58,016 nucleotides of DNA from a bacterium (GTDB taxonomy: Bacteria > Chloroflexota > Dormibacteria > UBA8260 > Bog-877), in assembly GCA_021802115.1 (NCBI GenBank), contig JAKABA010000010.1, positions 1 through 58,016 of the forward strand, given 5' to 3'. Of this stretch, positions 26,488-35,911 are shown one piece after another. Positions within the stretch are counted from its first letter, which is position 1. Every line of letters begins with the position of its first letter. The notes under the pieces are model-generated. The model saw only the letters and a list, made by a program, of their open reading frames with translations. It was not told the origin of the DNA and did no database searches. Position numbers and translations under genes: made by a program.

Positions 26488-28356
26488 TCAATCCGTCCCC
26501 GCCGCTGAATTCTGAGGAGTGCGCAGGGGGTGTCGCCCGCCGGCAGCCGGCGACGGCCACAGGGAGAGGTTCCGACTGGACTCCCCCTTGGACTCAGCCT
26601 CATGCCGCAGGGCTTGGCTCGGCGCCCGGGCGGCCAAGCTGGCATTCGCGCTGCTCCGGGCCGGTGCCGACGTCCCCGGGTCGGCCACATGGACACCATC
26701 CCCGCCGGCGAGCTTGGCGATGTACATGGCCGCGTCCGCCTCCCGCATCAGCCCCTCGGCTGAGCTGTTGGCGCCGGAGCTGGTTGCCACCCCCACGCTG
26801 ACCCGGATTGGCACCGGCTCCTTCCCCACGCGGAAAGGTCGCCGCAGCGAATCGCGGATTCTGGTCGCGCTCGCGCTCGCCTGCTCGGGGCCGGTCAGGC
26901 CGTCCAGCAGGACCACGAACTCGTCGCCTCCCAGGCGCGCCGCCGTGTCGACCTCTCGAATCGAGCTCCGCAGGCGGTCGGCCACCTCGCAGAGCACCAG
27001 GTCCCCGGCCTGGTGGCCCAGCCGGTCGTTGGTGGCCTTGAAGCCATCCAGGTCGCAGAAGAGGACCGCCACCCGATGCCGCCCGCGCCTGGTCCTGGTC
27101 AGGGCCTGCTCGAGGCGGTCTTCCAGCAGCAGCCGGTTGGGCAGGCCGGTGAGGGGGTCGTGAAAGGCCTGGCGCACCAGCTGCTGGCGTCGACGGTGCT
27201 CCTCGGTGACATCCTGGTACTGGGCGATGAAGTACCAGGGCTCCCCGTCAGGGTGCCGCATCAGGCTGGCCGTGACCTGGACCCAGACCAGATGGCCATC
27301 CCGGTGGACGTAGCGCTTGACGAACTGCCGCTCGGAGGCGCGCTGCTCGAGCACTTCCCGGGTCTTTCCCCGGTCCTCCGCGACCGTGAGATCCACGACT
27401 TCCATCCCCGTCATCTGGGCGGGGCTGAGCCCCACCATCCGACCCAGGGCCTCGTTGACCTGGAGGTATCGTCCGTCCAGGCCGATGGTGGCCATTCCCA
27501 GCGGGGCTCGCTCGAAGATGAGACGGGATCGCTCCGCGGCCTCCCTGAGCGCGGCCGCGGCCGCCCGGTCCCGGGTCACGTCGCGCACCGTGCTGAGCCT
27601 GCCGATGACCTGGTCATGGTCATCGAGCAGGGGAGCGCTGGCCACGTCGGCCCAGTACTCCCGGCCATCGGGCAGGCGGTGGGCGACCACCGACCGCACC
27701 GGGTCCGCAGCGGCGGTGGCGAGCTGGAAGGGCAGCTGCTCGCCGGCGATGGCGCCGGGGTCGTGGACGGCCTCGAGGCTCCTCCCCACCGCCTCTTCAA
27801 CCGAGTCCAGGCCCTGGAGCTTGGCCCACGCCGGGTTGGCGTAGGTGATGGTTCCGGCCCCGTCGGTCACGCACACCCCATCCATGAGCTGGTCGGCAAC
27901 CCGGGCGACGCCACGCAGCCGGGCGGCCTCCACCTGCCTGCCGGTGGACGCTCGCTCCAGGTCCACCAGCCTGCCCGCCGCCCCTGCGATCGCGACCAAC
28001 AGCAGCAGCATGGTGGCATCCGCCCAGCGCAGCACGCCGATGTCGACGAGGATCACGTTGGGGACCAGGAGCAGCCCAATCCACAGGGCGGTTGGGAGGG
28101 ACCCCCGAAGGCCGAAGCGCATCGCCCCGTAGCCCACCGGGACCAGCGCCAGGATGACGGTCACGAATGGGGGGACGGGGCTCGCCCCGGCGCGATACAG
28201 GGTGGCAGCCGCGAAGTGGATCCCGAGGACCCCCAGCACCATGGCCTGAGTCTTCCAGAAGAAGTGGTTTCGCCAGGTGCCGGCACCCAAGGAGGAGCGC
28301 AGCCTACCCCGGGGGGAGCGCGGAGGTCCGGAGTCGACCGCCGGCCCAGCTGCCAT
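26488..28356 (-). CDS. Membrane PAS-PAS-GGDEF diguanylate cyclase
   Basis: 622 residues. Four or five membrane segments (about 35-130), two PAS domains (about 150-270 and 278-388, the second with the PAC-like FIAQYQDVTEEHR), then GGDEF (about 395-555). DPLTGLPNR starts the domain, the active loop is intact (RLGGDEFVVLL, 476-480), and an RxxD inhibitory site (REVD, 467-470) sits five residues before it. It should make c-di-GMP from GTP and be product-inhibited. The tail after 560 is Ser/Ala-rich and disordered. The ATG overlaps the stop of the upstream EAL gene (ATGA), so cyclase and phosphodiesterase are co-translated. Confidence 0.93.
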   Translation of the reverse strand: MAAGPAVDSGPPRSPRGRLRSSLGAGTWRNHFFWKTQAMVLGVLGIHFAAATLYRAGASPVPPFVTVILALVPVGYGAMRFGLRGSLPTALWIGLLLVPNVILVDIGVLRWADATMLLLLVAIAGAAGRLVDLERASTGRQVEAARLRGVARVADQLMDGVCVTDGAGTITYANPAWAKLQGLDSVEEAVGRSLEAVHDPGAIAGEQLPFQLATAAADPVRSVVAHRLPDGREYWADVASAPLLDDHDQVIGRLSTVRDVTRDRAAAAALREAAERSRLIFERAPLGMATIGLDGRYLQVNEALGRMVGLSPAQMTGMEVVDLTVAEDRGKTREVLEQRASERQFVKRYVHRDGHLVWVQVTASLMRHPDGEPWYFIAQYQDVTEEHRRRQQLVRQAFHDPLTGLPNRLLLEDRLEQALTRTRRGRHRVAVLFCDLDGFKATNDRLGHQAGDLVLCEVADRLRSSIREVDTAARLGGDEFVVLLDGLTGPEQASASATRIRDSLRRPFRVGKEPVPIRVSVGVATSSGANSSAEGLMREADAAMYIAKLAGGDGVHVADPGTSAPARSSANASLAARAPSQALRHEAESKGESSRNLSLWPSPAAGGRHPLRTPQNSAAGTD

Positions 28357-30485
28357 CAGCGAGCGCTCCGACGGCCGCTCGGAGTCGCGGCCAAAGGGAA
28401 GAGGTCCGGCCTTGGAGCGGCGCTGGTCGCCGCGCCGTCGGCTCGGGCCGGGCGGCCCAGCAGGAAGCCCTGGACGTAGCCGACCCCGAGGGCACGCAGG
28501 GTCGCCAGCTCAGAGACCGTCTCGACCCCCTCGGCGATGAGGTCACAGCCGGAGCGCAGGGCGAACGCGACCAGGCCGGTGACCATGGCCTGCCGCATGG
28601 GGTCCTGGTCGAGGTCGCGGACCAACGAGATGTCCAGCTTCACGTAAGCGGGCCGGAGTTCGATCACGTGGCGCAGGCTGGCGAAGCCGGCTCCAGCGTC
28701 ATCCACCGCGAGCTTCGGGTCGGTCGTCAGCTCGGCCAGGGCCGCCCGCAGATGGCTGTAACTGTCGATCACAGCGTGCTCGGTGACCTCGAGCACCACG
28801 GCCCGGTCGGCCGTCGCCAGGAGCGCGTTCAGCCCCTGCCGCTCGGTCAGCAGCAGGGCGGGCGAAACGTTCAGGCTCAGCCAGCCGCTGCTGCCAGGTA
28901 GCTGGCGCGCCTCCCCGAGGGCCGCTCTCAGACAGGCGAACTCGAGTTGGGTTCCCATGCCCACTTCGGTGGCGATGGTGAAGGCCTCGTCAGGGGAAAG
29001 ACCCGTCTCGAAGCGGGTGAGGGCCTCATGGCCGAGCACCACTCCTGTGTCCGCCGCCACGATGGGCTGGAAGACGGGGTGGAAGCGGCGGTCGCTCAGA
29101 ATCCCCTGGACCTGGCCGCACCCCCGCTCGCTGGTGTGGAGCTTGCGGGTGGTGGTGGCGAGCAGCACCGATGCCATCGCGGCGACGTCAGCCAGGGTGG
29201 GCAGGATCGCGCTCAGATCCGCGGCCGCGCCCCGGTCGCTGGCGGCGCTCCGGCCGGCGCTGAGCACCCACTCGACCCGGCCGCTCATCACCACGGGGGC
29301 GTGAGCCATGGCGCGCAGCCCCGCGGGCCACAGCCGGGCGGCTTCGGCCCCGGGCAGCACCTCCACGAAGGCGCCGTCCCGGGCACATCGGCCCACCACA
29401 CGCTGCCAGCTCTGAACGGTGATGGAGTTTCGAAACCCCACCTGGTGAGGGGCAGCCAGGGGACAGGCGCCCATCACGACACCTGGCCCTGAGAGGCCGG
29501 AGCGCACCAGGGCGACGTAGTCGAGGCCGGCTCGGTCCCTGAGCTCAGTGCAGAGCGCGCTCGCCAGGCTCTCCACCGAAGCGCTGGGGTCCATCCGGCT
29601 GATGGCGTCGGTGATCGCGCGGCGCAGCCGGTCGGTGGGGTCAACTCTGCCGCCGGACATGGCCTCGCCGACGCACACCAGCGTCATCAGGCCGGCGGTG
29701 GCAACCCAAAGCACCCAGGCGGCGTCCCAGCCCAGGGAGTAACGGCGCGCGGCCACGATGGTCAGGAGCAGGCTGGCCGACCCGACCAGGGCGATGGCGG
29801 TGAGTGACCGCTCCAGCTGCGGGGCGCGCCCCAACCTCCGAACCGCCGGCACCGCCAGAACCAGGATCAGCCCCAGCATGAGACCGGCCATGACCTGCCA
29901 GCGGCCCGCGTAGCTGGTGCCGCTGAGGGGCGGCGCGCCGGCGGCGGCCAGTTCGGCCGCCAGCAAAGACAGGATGGCGAGCCCGGCCGAGGTCACGAGC
30001 ATCCATGGCAGGGCCCCTTCCCCTGCCCCGTCGCGGCCGGGCAGAGCCATCCTTCGGGCCGGACGGACCCGATCGGGCCGGCCGAGGACCACCACCAGGC
30101 CGAGCAGGGATCCCCCTTCCCAGGCGAGGCGCGTCCAGGCGAACGCCTCGGCCGGCCCTGCGAGCACCGCGCGGGGCGTCATCAGCCCGGGGTAGGTGAC
30201 CAGGAATGCCAGCGCCATCAGGCCGGAGAAGGCGAAACAGGACGCCAGCCAGAGTCGTCTTGGGTTGCGCCCGCCCTTGGATCTGAGCAGTACGGCGGTC
30301 GCCACGAAGTCGGCGACCAGGATCAGGGCGGCGGCTATCGGCACCAAGCCAGGCGCCATCACGGTGTTCCGGGAAGCGATCGGGATCAGGGCCAATGCCA
30401 GCAGCCCCAGCACGCCCGCCACCCAGAGCTCAGGATGCCGCGTCCACCCGACCCTGGGCAGGGCTGGGCGCGCTCGCGCTAACAA
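28356..30485 (-). CDS. Membrane GAF-like-EAL c-di-GMP phosphodiesterase
   Basis: About 709 residues. Seven or eight membrane helices occupy 20-275. A GAF-like sensory region lies at 285-450 and an EAL domain at 455-690. Catalytic residues are kept: EAL 487-489 (GHEALTRFE), Asn539 (LNVSP), Glu569 (LEVTE), DDAGAG 595-600 (usual DDFGTG, with both Asp), Lys616 (YVKLDIS), Glu652 (AEGVET) and QGF 672-674. It should hydrolyse c-di-GMP to pGpG. The frame opens with TTG 30485 and has no SD, so the true start could be a GTG before the first membrane helix. Confidence 0.9.
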   Translation of the reverse strand: MLARARPALPRVGWTRHPELWVAGVLGLLALALIPIASRNTVMAPGLVPIAAALILVADFVATAVLLRSKGGRNPRRLWLASCFAFSGLMALAFLVTYPGLMTPRAVLAGPAEAFAWTRLAWEGGSLLGLVVVLGRPDRVRPARRMALPGRDGAGEGALPWMLVTSAGLAILSLLAAELAAAGAPPLSGTSYAGRWQVMAGLMLGLILVLAVPAVRRLGRAPQLERSLTAIALVGSASLLLTIVAARRYSLGWDAAWVLWVATAGLMTLVCVGEAMSGGRVDPTDRLRRAITDAISRMDPSASVESLASALCTELRDRAGLDYVALVRSGLSGPGVVMGACPLAAPHQVGFRNSITVQSWQRVVGRCARDGAFVEVLPGAEAARLWPAGLRAMAHAPVVMSGRVEWVLSAGRSAASDRGAAADLSAILPTLADVAAMASVLLATTTRKLHTSERGCGQVQGILSDRRFHPVFQPIVAADTGVVLGHEALTRFETGLSPDEAFTIATEVGMGTQLEFACLRAALGEARQLPGSSGWLSLNVSPALLLTERQGLNALLATADRAVVLEVTEHAVIDSYSHLRAALAELTTDPKLAVDDAGAGFASLRHVIELRPAYVKLDISLVRDLDQDPMRQAMVTGLVAFALRSGCDLIAEGVETVSELATLRALGVGYVQGFLLGRPARADGAATSAAPRPDLFPLAATPSGRRSAR

Positions 30486-30776
30486 ACGGGAGACGCCGTG
30501 GTCAAAACGGCCAAGTGGCTAGCCCTCCCGCAAGAGAGACCTCATCGGGGCGGCTTGGGTCAACTCGGGCATGCTGCCGACTATGCGCCGCTGGCGCCGG
30601 GGCTCTGACCGCGCCTCCGTTACGATCCTGTGGCCATCCGTGACAGCTCCCGGACCCCCCGGCAAGGCACGCGGCCGCGCCGTCGAAGCCGGGCTGCCGG
30701 GCGTCGGGGCGTTCCCCGGCGCAGCGGAGGCCGGGCCAGCCTGGGGCCGCCCACTGAGACCGCTGAGCTGGCGGCG

Positions 30777-31241
30777 TCAGCTCTGCTCCCGGGTTTGGCC
30801 TCCCAGGCGAGCGATGGTGGCCGCCGTTGCCTCCGCCGCGATCTTCACCAGCTCCTTGGGCACAGGCGCGGGTCGGCCGTCACTGAGCCTCACCCAAACC
30901 CATTCCGTGAATACCTCCGCCAGCAGGAGCGCCTCCGACCGGCGCTTGATGGTGGTGCGCCGGTGGGCCCGGGTGCCCTTGACCAGTTCCACCTGCACCC
31001 TCAGCTCCAGCTCGTCGCCAAGGCGGGCGGGAGCATGGTAGGTGATCTCGCTGCGGCGGATCACCCAGCCACCCTGGTGGCGCGCGGCCCAGTCGGCACC
31101 GAGGCCGCTGGCCTCGGCGTGGCGCGAGGCCATCTCCTCCGCCCAGTTCAGATAGACCGCGTTGTTGACGTGGCCGAAGGCGTCGATCTCGTACTGGCGC
31201 ACCCGCCAGTGGTCGCTGTAAACAAGGGGGTCCGAACTCAC
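30777..31241 (-). CDS. Hotdog-fold acyl-CoA thioesterase (4HBT/YbgC-like)
   Basis: About 154 residues. VRQYEIDAFGHVNNAVYLNW is the thioesterase D-x-x-G-H-V-N signature with the catalytic Asp; WVIRRSEITYHAPARLGDEL is the conserved second part. Acts on an acyl- or aroyl-CoA in the cytoplasm; chain length is unknown. GTG 31241 has GATAAT (31253-31248) ending exactly 6 nt upstream, so it is probably leaderless. The frame to 31310 is therefore not used. Confidence 0.88.
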   Translation of the reverse strand: MSSDPLVYSDHWRVRQYEIDAFGHVNNAVYLNWAEEMASRHAEASGLGADWAARHQGGWVIRRSEITYHAPARLGDELELRVQVELVKGTRAHRRTTIKRRSEALLLAEVFTEWVWVRLSDGRPAPVPKELVKIAAEATAATIARLGGQTREQS

Positions 31242-31282
31242 CGGTACATTATCGAGCCCGGTCCTCCGGGGCCCTCGGGGCG

Positions 31283-31302
31283 GATTGTCGACGCCGACAA
31301 TC
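31283..31302. promoter_or_regulatory. Palindromic site between thioesterase and glycosyltransferase-like genes
   Basis: GATTGTCG-ACGC-CGACAATC, a perfect 8-bp dyad. It lies 29 bp upstream of the thioesterase -10 and about 84 bp before the rightward gene, so it could serve either. No adjacent regulator gene identifies the binder. Confidence 0.55.
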
Positions 31303-31385
31303 CCAGTCATTTCTCAGGTAACTCACGGCGGTCGATTGTTTGATTGTGGGATCGAAGCACCACCGCCAAGAGGAGAGCGCGCCCG

Positions 31386-32777
31386 TTGAGCAGCTGGAGA
31401 GCGGCCCTGGCCCGGATGCGGCCCCAATGGCGGCCCTCCGGGGATCTGGGCGATCGGCTGGCGCTGCTGCTGGCTGCCATGGTCGCCTTCAAGTTCTCGA
31501 ACTGGCTCTGGCTGTCGGCCCGCGTTTCGGGCAAACCGGCTCTGCTGGCCAACCTGATCATCCAGTATCTCGCCTTCGCCGTCTTCTGCTTCCTGGTGGC
31601 GCTGGCCCTCCGCCGACCGCTGCCCCGGGCCGTCAGTCGCCTGCGCTTGCATCGGGTGCTCTGGTTCAGCCCCGCGGTGGCGGCGCTGGTGCTGGTGGTG
31701 GTCGGGATCGTGATCGCCCGCCCGATCGCCCAGAACCGCCTCCTTCTCGACGACGCCAACGTGATGGCGGTCTGCGGGGCCCGGGCGGTGCTGGCCGGCC
31801 ACGACCCCTACCAGGTGGCGGAGATCCCCTGCCTGGCCAGGTTCAACCTGCCAGCCACTCTGGCAACCCCATTTCACCAGGGCCCCTTCGCCCGGGTCAA
31901 GGTCTATCCCACCCCGGCGCAGATCCTGGCCGTGGCCGACGCTCCCGGGCACGGCGGCACCACCCTCTTCTCGCCCCTTGGCAAGCCACCGCTGGCGGCT
32001 CTGTTCATGGTCCCGGTGGCGCACGCTCCCGCCTGGCAGCGGGCCGCCTGGGCGCTGCTTCCGATCCTGGTGCTGTTGCTGGCGCTGGCGCTCGCTGCCG
32101 GTCCCCTCTGGCCAGCCGTGACCGCCATGGTTCTGCTCACCCTCTACCTGAACGGATCCGCGCTCAACTTCGCCGCCAATGGCAACGGCGAGGCCTTCGC
32201 CTACACCCTGATGGCGCTCTCGCTGGTCTGGATACGGCGGCCCTGGCTGTCCGCGGTCTGCCTCGGGCTGGCGATCGGGAGCAACCAGCTGGCCTGGTTC
32301 TTTCTGCCCGGGTACGTGCTGGTGGCGGTCGAGCTGGGCGGCTGGGCCAAACGCGCGGCAGGCGTCGGGTTGACCCTTTTGGTGGCGGTCGTGCCCTGGC
32401 TGCTGGTCTACCCGGACGCCCTGGCCCGCATCTATGACAGCCTGCGAGCCAGCACCTTCCCCCTCGGCTCCGGGCCCATCGAGCTGGTCCTGGGCGGCTT
32501 CGTGGCGCCTCCCCCGAGGGTGCTGGCGCTGGTGGCGGCGGGGCTCGCGATCGCGCTCATCTGGCTCTGGGGGGCGCGCTTCCCGGTCTGGAGAATCTCC
32601 GCCGGGGTCCTGGTCCTGGCGGCCTTCTGGATCAGCTGGCGGAGCCTGGACGAGTACCTGGCCCAGATCCCGCTCCTGGCCCTGGCCGCGGCGGTCGTCC
32701 TGTTTCGGGGAAGGGGGGCCCGCCCGGCAGAGTCAGATGGCGCCGGTCAGCCCCCATCTGCCCGGCCCCCGAGCTGA
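31386..32777 (+). CDS. Polytopic membrane glycosyltransferase-like protein (GT87/DUF2029 type)
   Basis: About 463 residues and about 11 hydrophobic segments. The first long loop (after segment three) carries LLLDDANVMAVCGARAVLAG then HDPYQV, resembling the DD/D-x-Y acidic loop of GT-C enzymes that use polyprenyl-phosphate sugars. NGSALNFAANGNGEAFAYTL also fits this group. Probable mannosyl- or arabinosyl-type transfer on the outer face. TTG 31386 is preceded by AGGAG (31371-31375). The C-terminus is a short disordered Pro/Ser tail. Confidence 0.72.
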   Translation: MSSWRAALARMRPQWRPSGDLGDRLALLLAAMVAFKFSNWLWLSARVSGKPALLANLIIQYLAFAVFCFLVALALRRPLPRAVSRLRLHRVLWFSPAVAALVLVVVGIVIARPIAQNRLLLDDANVMAVCGARAVLAGHDPYQVAEIPCLARFNLPATLATPFHQGPFARVKVYPTPAQILAVADAPGHGGTTLFSPLGKPPLAALFMVPVAHAPAWQRAAWALLPILVLLLALALAAGPLWPAVTAMVLLTLYLNGSALNFAANGNGEAFAYTLMALSLVWIRRPWLSAVCLGLAIGSNQLAWFFLPGYVLVAVELGGWAKRAAGVGLTLLVAVVPWLLVYPDALARIYDSLRASTFPLGSGPIELVLGGFVAPPPRVLALVAAGLAIALIWLWGARFPVWRISAGVLVLAAFWISWRSLDEYLAQIPLLALAAAVVLFRGRGARPAESDGAGQPPSARPPS

Positions 32778-32829
32778 CGGACGCGGACCCCGGGTCAGGG
32801 AGCCGTGGCCGCCGCCGACGGGGGTCGGC

Positions 32830-35112
32830 TCAGGCGGCGTCGCCCTCCTCCACGGCAGGCAGGGCGGGCGGATGGGACAGCCGCGAGGGCCACCAGTTCC
32901 AGCGGCCGAGCAGGACGACGAAGGACGGCACCACCAGGGTCCGGATGATGAAGGTGTCCATGAACACCCCGGCTGCGATGCCGAAGCCGATCTGCTGGAT
33001 TTGCGAACCCCCTGATCCGCCGCCCGCGATCGCCAGCACCGCGAAGGTGCCTCCCAGGACCAGCCCGGCGGTGCTGACCGTGGTCCCGGTCATTCCCACC
33101 GCCCGCCGCACCGCCTGGCGCAGGGGCATCTGCTGGACCTCCTCGCGGATGCGGGTCATCATCAGGATGTTGTAGTCGGAGCCCAGCGCCATCAGGAAGA
33201 CGAACATCAGGAAGGGCAGGATGAAGTTGATCCCGTTCTGCCCCAGCAGGTGGACGAAGATGACCGCCACCAGGCCCAGCGCCGCCAGGTAGGACAGCAC
33301 CACACTCACCACCAGGTACAGCGGCGCCACCAGGCTGCGCATCACCACCGCCAGCAGCAGTGCGATCAGGATCGCGACCAGGGGGATGATGTGGATCAGG
33401 TCGCTGGTGGAGAGGCTCTGCACGTCGTAGGCGAAGGGCAGCACCCCGAACAGGCCGTTGTCGCGGGCTCCGATCCGGCCGGCCACCTGGGCGACCGCCG
33501 TGCGCACCGCCGGGACCGCCGCGATCGCCTGGGGAGAGCTGTCGCTGTTGTTGAGTAGCAGGGCGGAGAACTGGATGGTGCGGCCGTCCGGGCTGATGAA
33601 CTGGGCCAGCTCTCGGTAGGAGTTGTAGAGGGCGGGGCTGACCGTGAGCGAGGCCGGCTCGGTCGGGGGCAGCAGCCCGGGGGCGCCCAGTTGGGCATGG
33701 AGCGAGGTGATCTGGGTGGGGGTGAGGCCGGAAGATCCAACCGGGCCGATGACGCTGCGGAACTGGTGGGTCCGCTGCAGGTCCTGCTGGGCGGTGGCGA
33801 GCACCCCGGGGTCACTCCAGGCGGAGCCCGGCAGTTTGAACAGCACCGCTGAGGCCTGCACGTTGGAGGCGGGGAAGTCCTTGGCCAGCACGGCCGCCCC
33901 CGCCGCCGAGTCGGTGCCGCTGGGAGCACTGGTGTTGGCGAAGCCGGCGGTGGTGCTGGTCAGTGAGCCGATCGCGAGGCCCCCGAAGACAACCACTCCG
34001 GTGACCACGATCCAGAGCGGGTGACGCACCACTCCGCCCGCCATGCGCCCGTAGATCCCGGTGCGTGGAGCCTCCTCCTTGGCCGTGCTGGTGGGCCAGA
34101 AGACAGCCCGCCCGAAGATCGCCAGCAGGGCGGGCAACAGGGTTAGCCCGGCCAGCAGCATCAGCCCGATGCCGATCGCCAGCGCTGGCCCCAGGCTCTG
34201 GTAGATGCCGAACTGGGCCAGGATCAGGCTGAGCAGGGCGGCAATCACGGTGAGGGCGGAGAAGGTGATCGACTCGCCGACCGTGCTGACCGCGGTCACC
34301 ACCGCCTCTTTGGGGTCGAGGCCACGACGCAGCTCCTCCCGGACGCGGAAGACCAAGAACAGACCGTAGTCGGTGCCGGCGCCCAGCACCAGCACGATCA
34401 GGATCACCTGGGTGATCACCGAAACCTGGACCCCGAGATGAGTCGCCTCCGCCACCACCGGGCCGGAGAGGGCCAGCACCAGAGCCGCCGGCAACAGGGT
34501 TATGAATGGGGCCAGGATGGCCCGGAAGGCCACCAGCAGCAGCGCGATGATGAAGATCAGCGAGAAGAGCTGGGTCAGGTTCTGGGACTGCTTGGAGGAC
34601 TGCTGGCTGTCGATTACGGTGGGCAGGTCGCCGGTCAGGTGGTAGGTGAGGCCGGGTACGCTGGCGGCCAGGAAGTCAGCCCTGATGGACGCCACCAGAG
34701 CGGGTCCGCCGCCCCCTCCGAAGGCGGGCACCGCCGCTTCGATCAGGGCTTGGCGGGCCTGTCCGTTGGGCGAGGTGCCCAGGTCCCGCACCAGCTTGAC
34801 CTTGGGCAGCTGGCTGATCTTGGCCTCGAACTGGGTGATGGCCGCCTGCTCGGCGGCCGAGAGGGGCCCCGAGCTGCTGGCCGCGACCAGCGTGGACGCG
34901 GCCAGAGTGGAGTTTTGGAATGGGCTGGCCAGCTGGGCCGCGCGCATGCTGGGAGCGTTGCTGGGCAGGAACGCCGAGTTGGTGTCCTTGCTCACCGAGG
35001 CCAGGGATGGCAGCAGGTGGACGCAGACGACCGCCACCACCACCCAGGCGATCACCACCGGGACCCGGAAGCGCACCACCAACCGGCCCAGGCCGGCGAA
35101 GAAGCGGCTCAT
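32830..35112 (-). CDS. MMPL/RND-family transporter
   Basis: 760 residues with the RND layout: TM1, a large extracellular loop (about 40-175), five helices, a cytoplasmic linker, TM7, a second loop (about 400-560) and five more helices. Proton-relay motifs are present in both halves: LGAGTDYGLFLVFRVREEL and ALGSDYNILMMTRIREEV. Similar MmpL/YdfJ proteins export lipids or drugs. The ATG overlaps the stop of the MarR gene, so MarR presumably controls its own operon and this pump. Confidence 0.93.
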   Translation of the reverse strand: MSRFFAGLGRLVVRFRVPVVIAWVVVAVVCVHLLPSLASVSKDTNSAFLPSNAPSMRAAQLASPFQNSTLAASTLVAASSSGPLSAAEQAAITQFEAKISQLPKVKLVRDLGTSPNGQARQALIEAAVPAFGGGGGPALVASIRADFLAASVPGLTYHLTGDLPTVIDSQQSSKQSQNLTQLFSLIFIIALLLVAFRAILAPFITLLPAALVLALSGPVVAEATHLGVQVSVITQVILIVLVLGAGTDYGLFLVFRVREELRRGLDPKEAVVTAVSTVGESITFSALTVIAALLSLILAQFGIYQSLGPALAIGIGLMLLAGLTLLPALLAIFGRAVFWPTSTAKEEAPRTGIYGRMAGGVVRHPLWIVVTGVVVFGGLAIGSLTSTTAGFANTSAPSGTDSAAGAAVLAKDFPASNVQASAVLFKLPGSAWSDPGVLATAQQDLQRTHQFRSVIGPVGSSGLTPTQITSLHAQLGAPGLLPPTEPASLTVSPALYNSYRELAQFISPDGRTIQFSALLLNNSDSSPQAIAAVPAVRTAVAQVAGRIGARDNGLFGVLPFAYDVQSLSTSDLIHIIPLVAILIALLLAVVMRSLVAPLYLVVSVVLSYLAALGLVAVIFVHLLGQNGINFILPFLMFVFLMALGSDYNILMMTRIREEVQQMPLRQAVRRAVGMTGTTVSTAGLVLGGTFAVLAIAGGGSGGSQIQQIGFGIAAGVFMDTFIIRTLVVPSFVVLLGRWNWWPSRLSHPPALPAVEEGDAA

Positions 35113-35669
35113 GACTCGGCTCGGTCAGGAAGGGGCTCGCAGCCGGCGCCACCGAGCGCGGTGGCATTGGGTCCCGTGCCGGTGACCCTCTCCAAGAGCC
35201 CGACCAGGGTCGCCAGATCCCCATCGTCGAGCTCGCGCAGAAGATCCTGGGTGCCCGCCAGGAGCAGAGTTCGCACCTGCTTCGCCATCTCCCGGGCGGG
35301 TCCGGTGAGCTGCACCACCACGGCGCGACGATCGTTGGCGGTGGGCAGGCGCTCTACCCACCCGTGCTCGACCAGGCGGTCCACCAGCTCGGTGGCGCTG
35401 CTGGCGCTGACCCCGAGGTGGCGGGCCAGCTCGCCCATCGCGAGGGCTCCCTCCTGGTTCAGCGCCATGAGGACCGCGCGCTGGTTTGGGGTGGCTGCCT
35501 TGACGGCCGCGGAGACTGCCTCGCCGTCGGCGCCCAGGGAGGCCGTCAGCGTGGTCCGGACCGAGTGCCCCAGCCGCCACTGCTGGCTGAGGAATCGCCT
35601 GACGAGCTGCTCCCTGCGAGAAGGAGCCGGGCCCAGGTCCGGAGCGCTGTCGTTCGCTTCGTTGAACAT
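35109..35669 (-). CDS. MarR-family regulator
   Basis: About 186 residues. Winged-helix core: TPNQRAVLMALNQEGALAMG, LARHLGVSASSATELVDRLV and GWVERLPTANDRRAVVVQLT (the DxR-x-hydrophobic wing). Start chosen at ATG 35669, just after a TATCAT hexamer (35683-35678); the frame to 35747 runs into the promoter. Stop and transporter ATG overlap as ATGA. Probably a drug- or lipid-responsive repressor. Confidence 0.9.
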   Translation of the reverse strand: MFNEANDSAPDLGPAPSRREQLVRRFLSQQWRLGHSVRTTLTASLGADGEAVSAAVKAATPNQRAVLMALNQEGALAMGELARHLGVSASSATELVDRLVEHGWVERLPTANDRRAVVVQLTGPAREMAKQVRTLLLAGTQDLLRELDDGDLATLVGLLERVTGTGPNATALGGAGCEPLPDRAES

Positions 35670-35782
35670 GCGGACAGATGATAGTTCATGGTCCGAAGAT
35701 GCGACCAAAACGAGTTCACCTTCCCGCTTCGGGCTCCCCACTCCCACCTTCCAGCCTATACTTGGTCGCGGGAGCCGTGCTC

Positions 35783-35870
35783 CCAGCTAGGGGTGCGCCG
35801 GCAGGGCGCTGAGAGGCAGGAAGCCAACCCTGAACACCGGATCTGGCTAGTACCAGCGTCGGGAAGCCTC
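35783..35870 (+). ncRNA. TPP riboswitch (THI element)
   Basis: The conserved aptamer is readable: GGGGTGC (35790-35796), GCGCTGAGAGG (35806-35816), AACCCTGAACACCGGATCTGG (35826-35846, split by one variable base from the usual ACCTGATC), GCTAGTACCAGCG (35846-35858) and GGGAAG (35861-35866). These are the P2/P3 CUGAGA bulge and the P4/P5 GxxAAUxCCAGCGxxGGGA of the THI box. It precedes an NCS1 permease and thiD. AGCCTCC (35865-35871) at its 3' edge is the exact complement of GGAGGCT (35902-35908) covering the permease SD, suggesting control of translation initiation. Confidence 0.9.
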
Positions 35871-35911
35871 CTCCTGTCGGCCCCATCCGCGCGCGGTGCA
35901 GGGAGGCTGAC

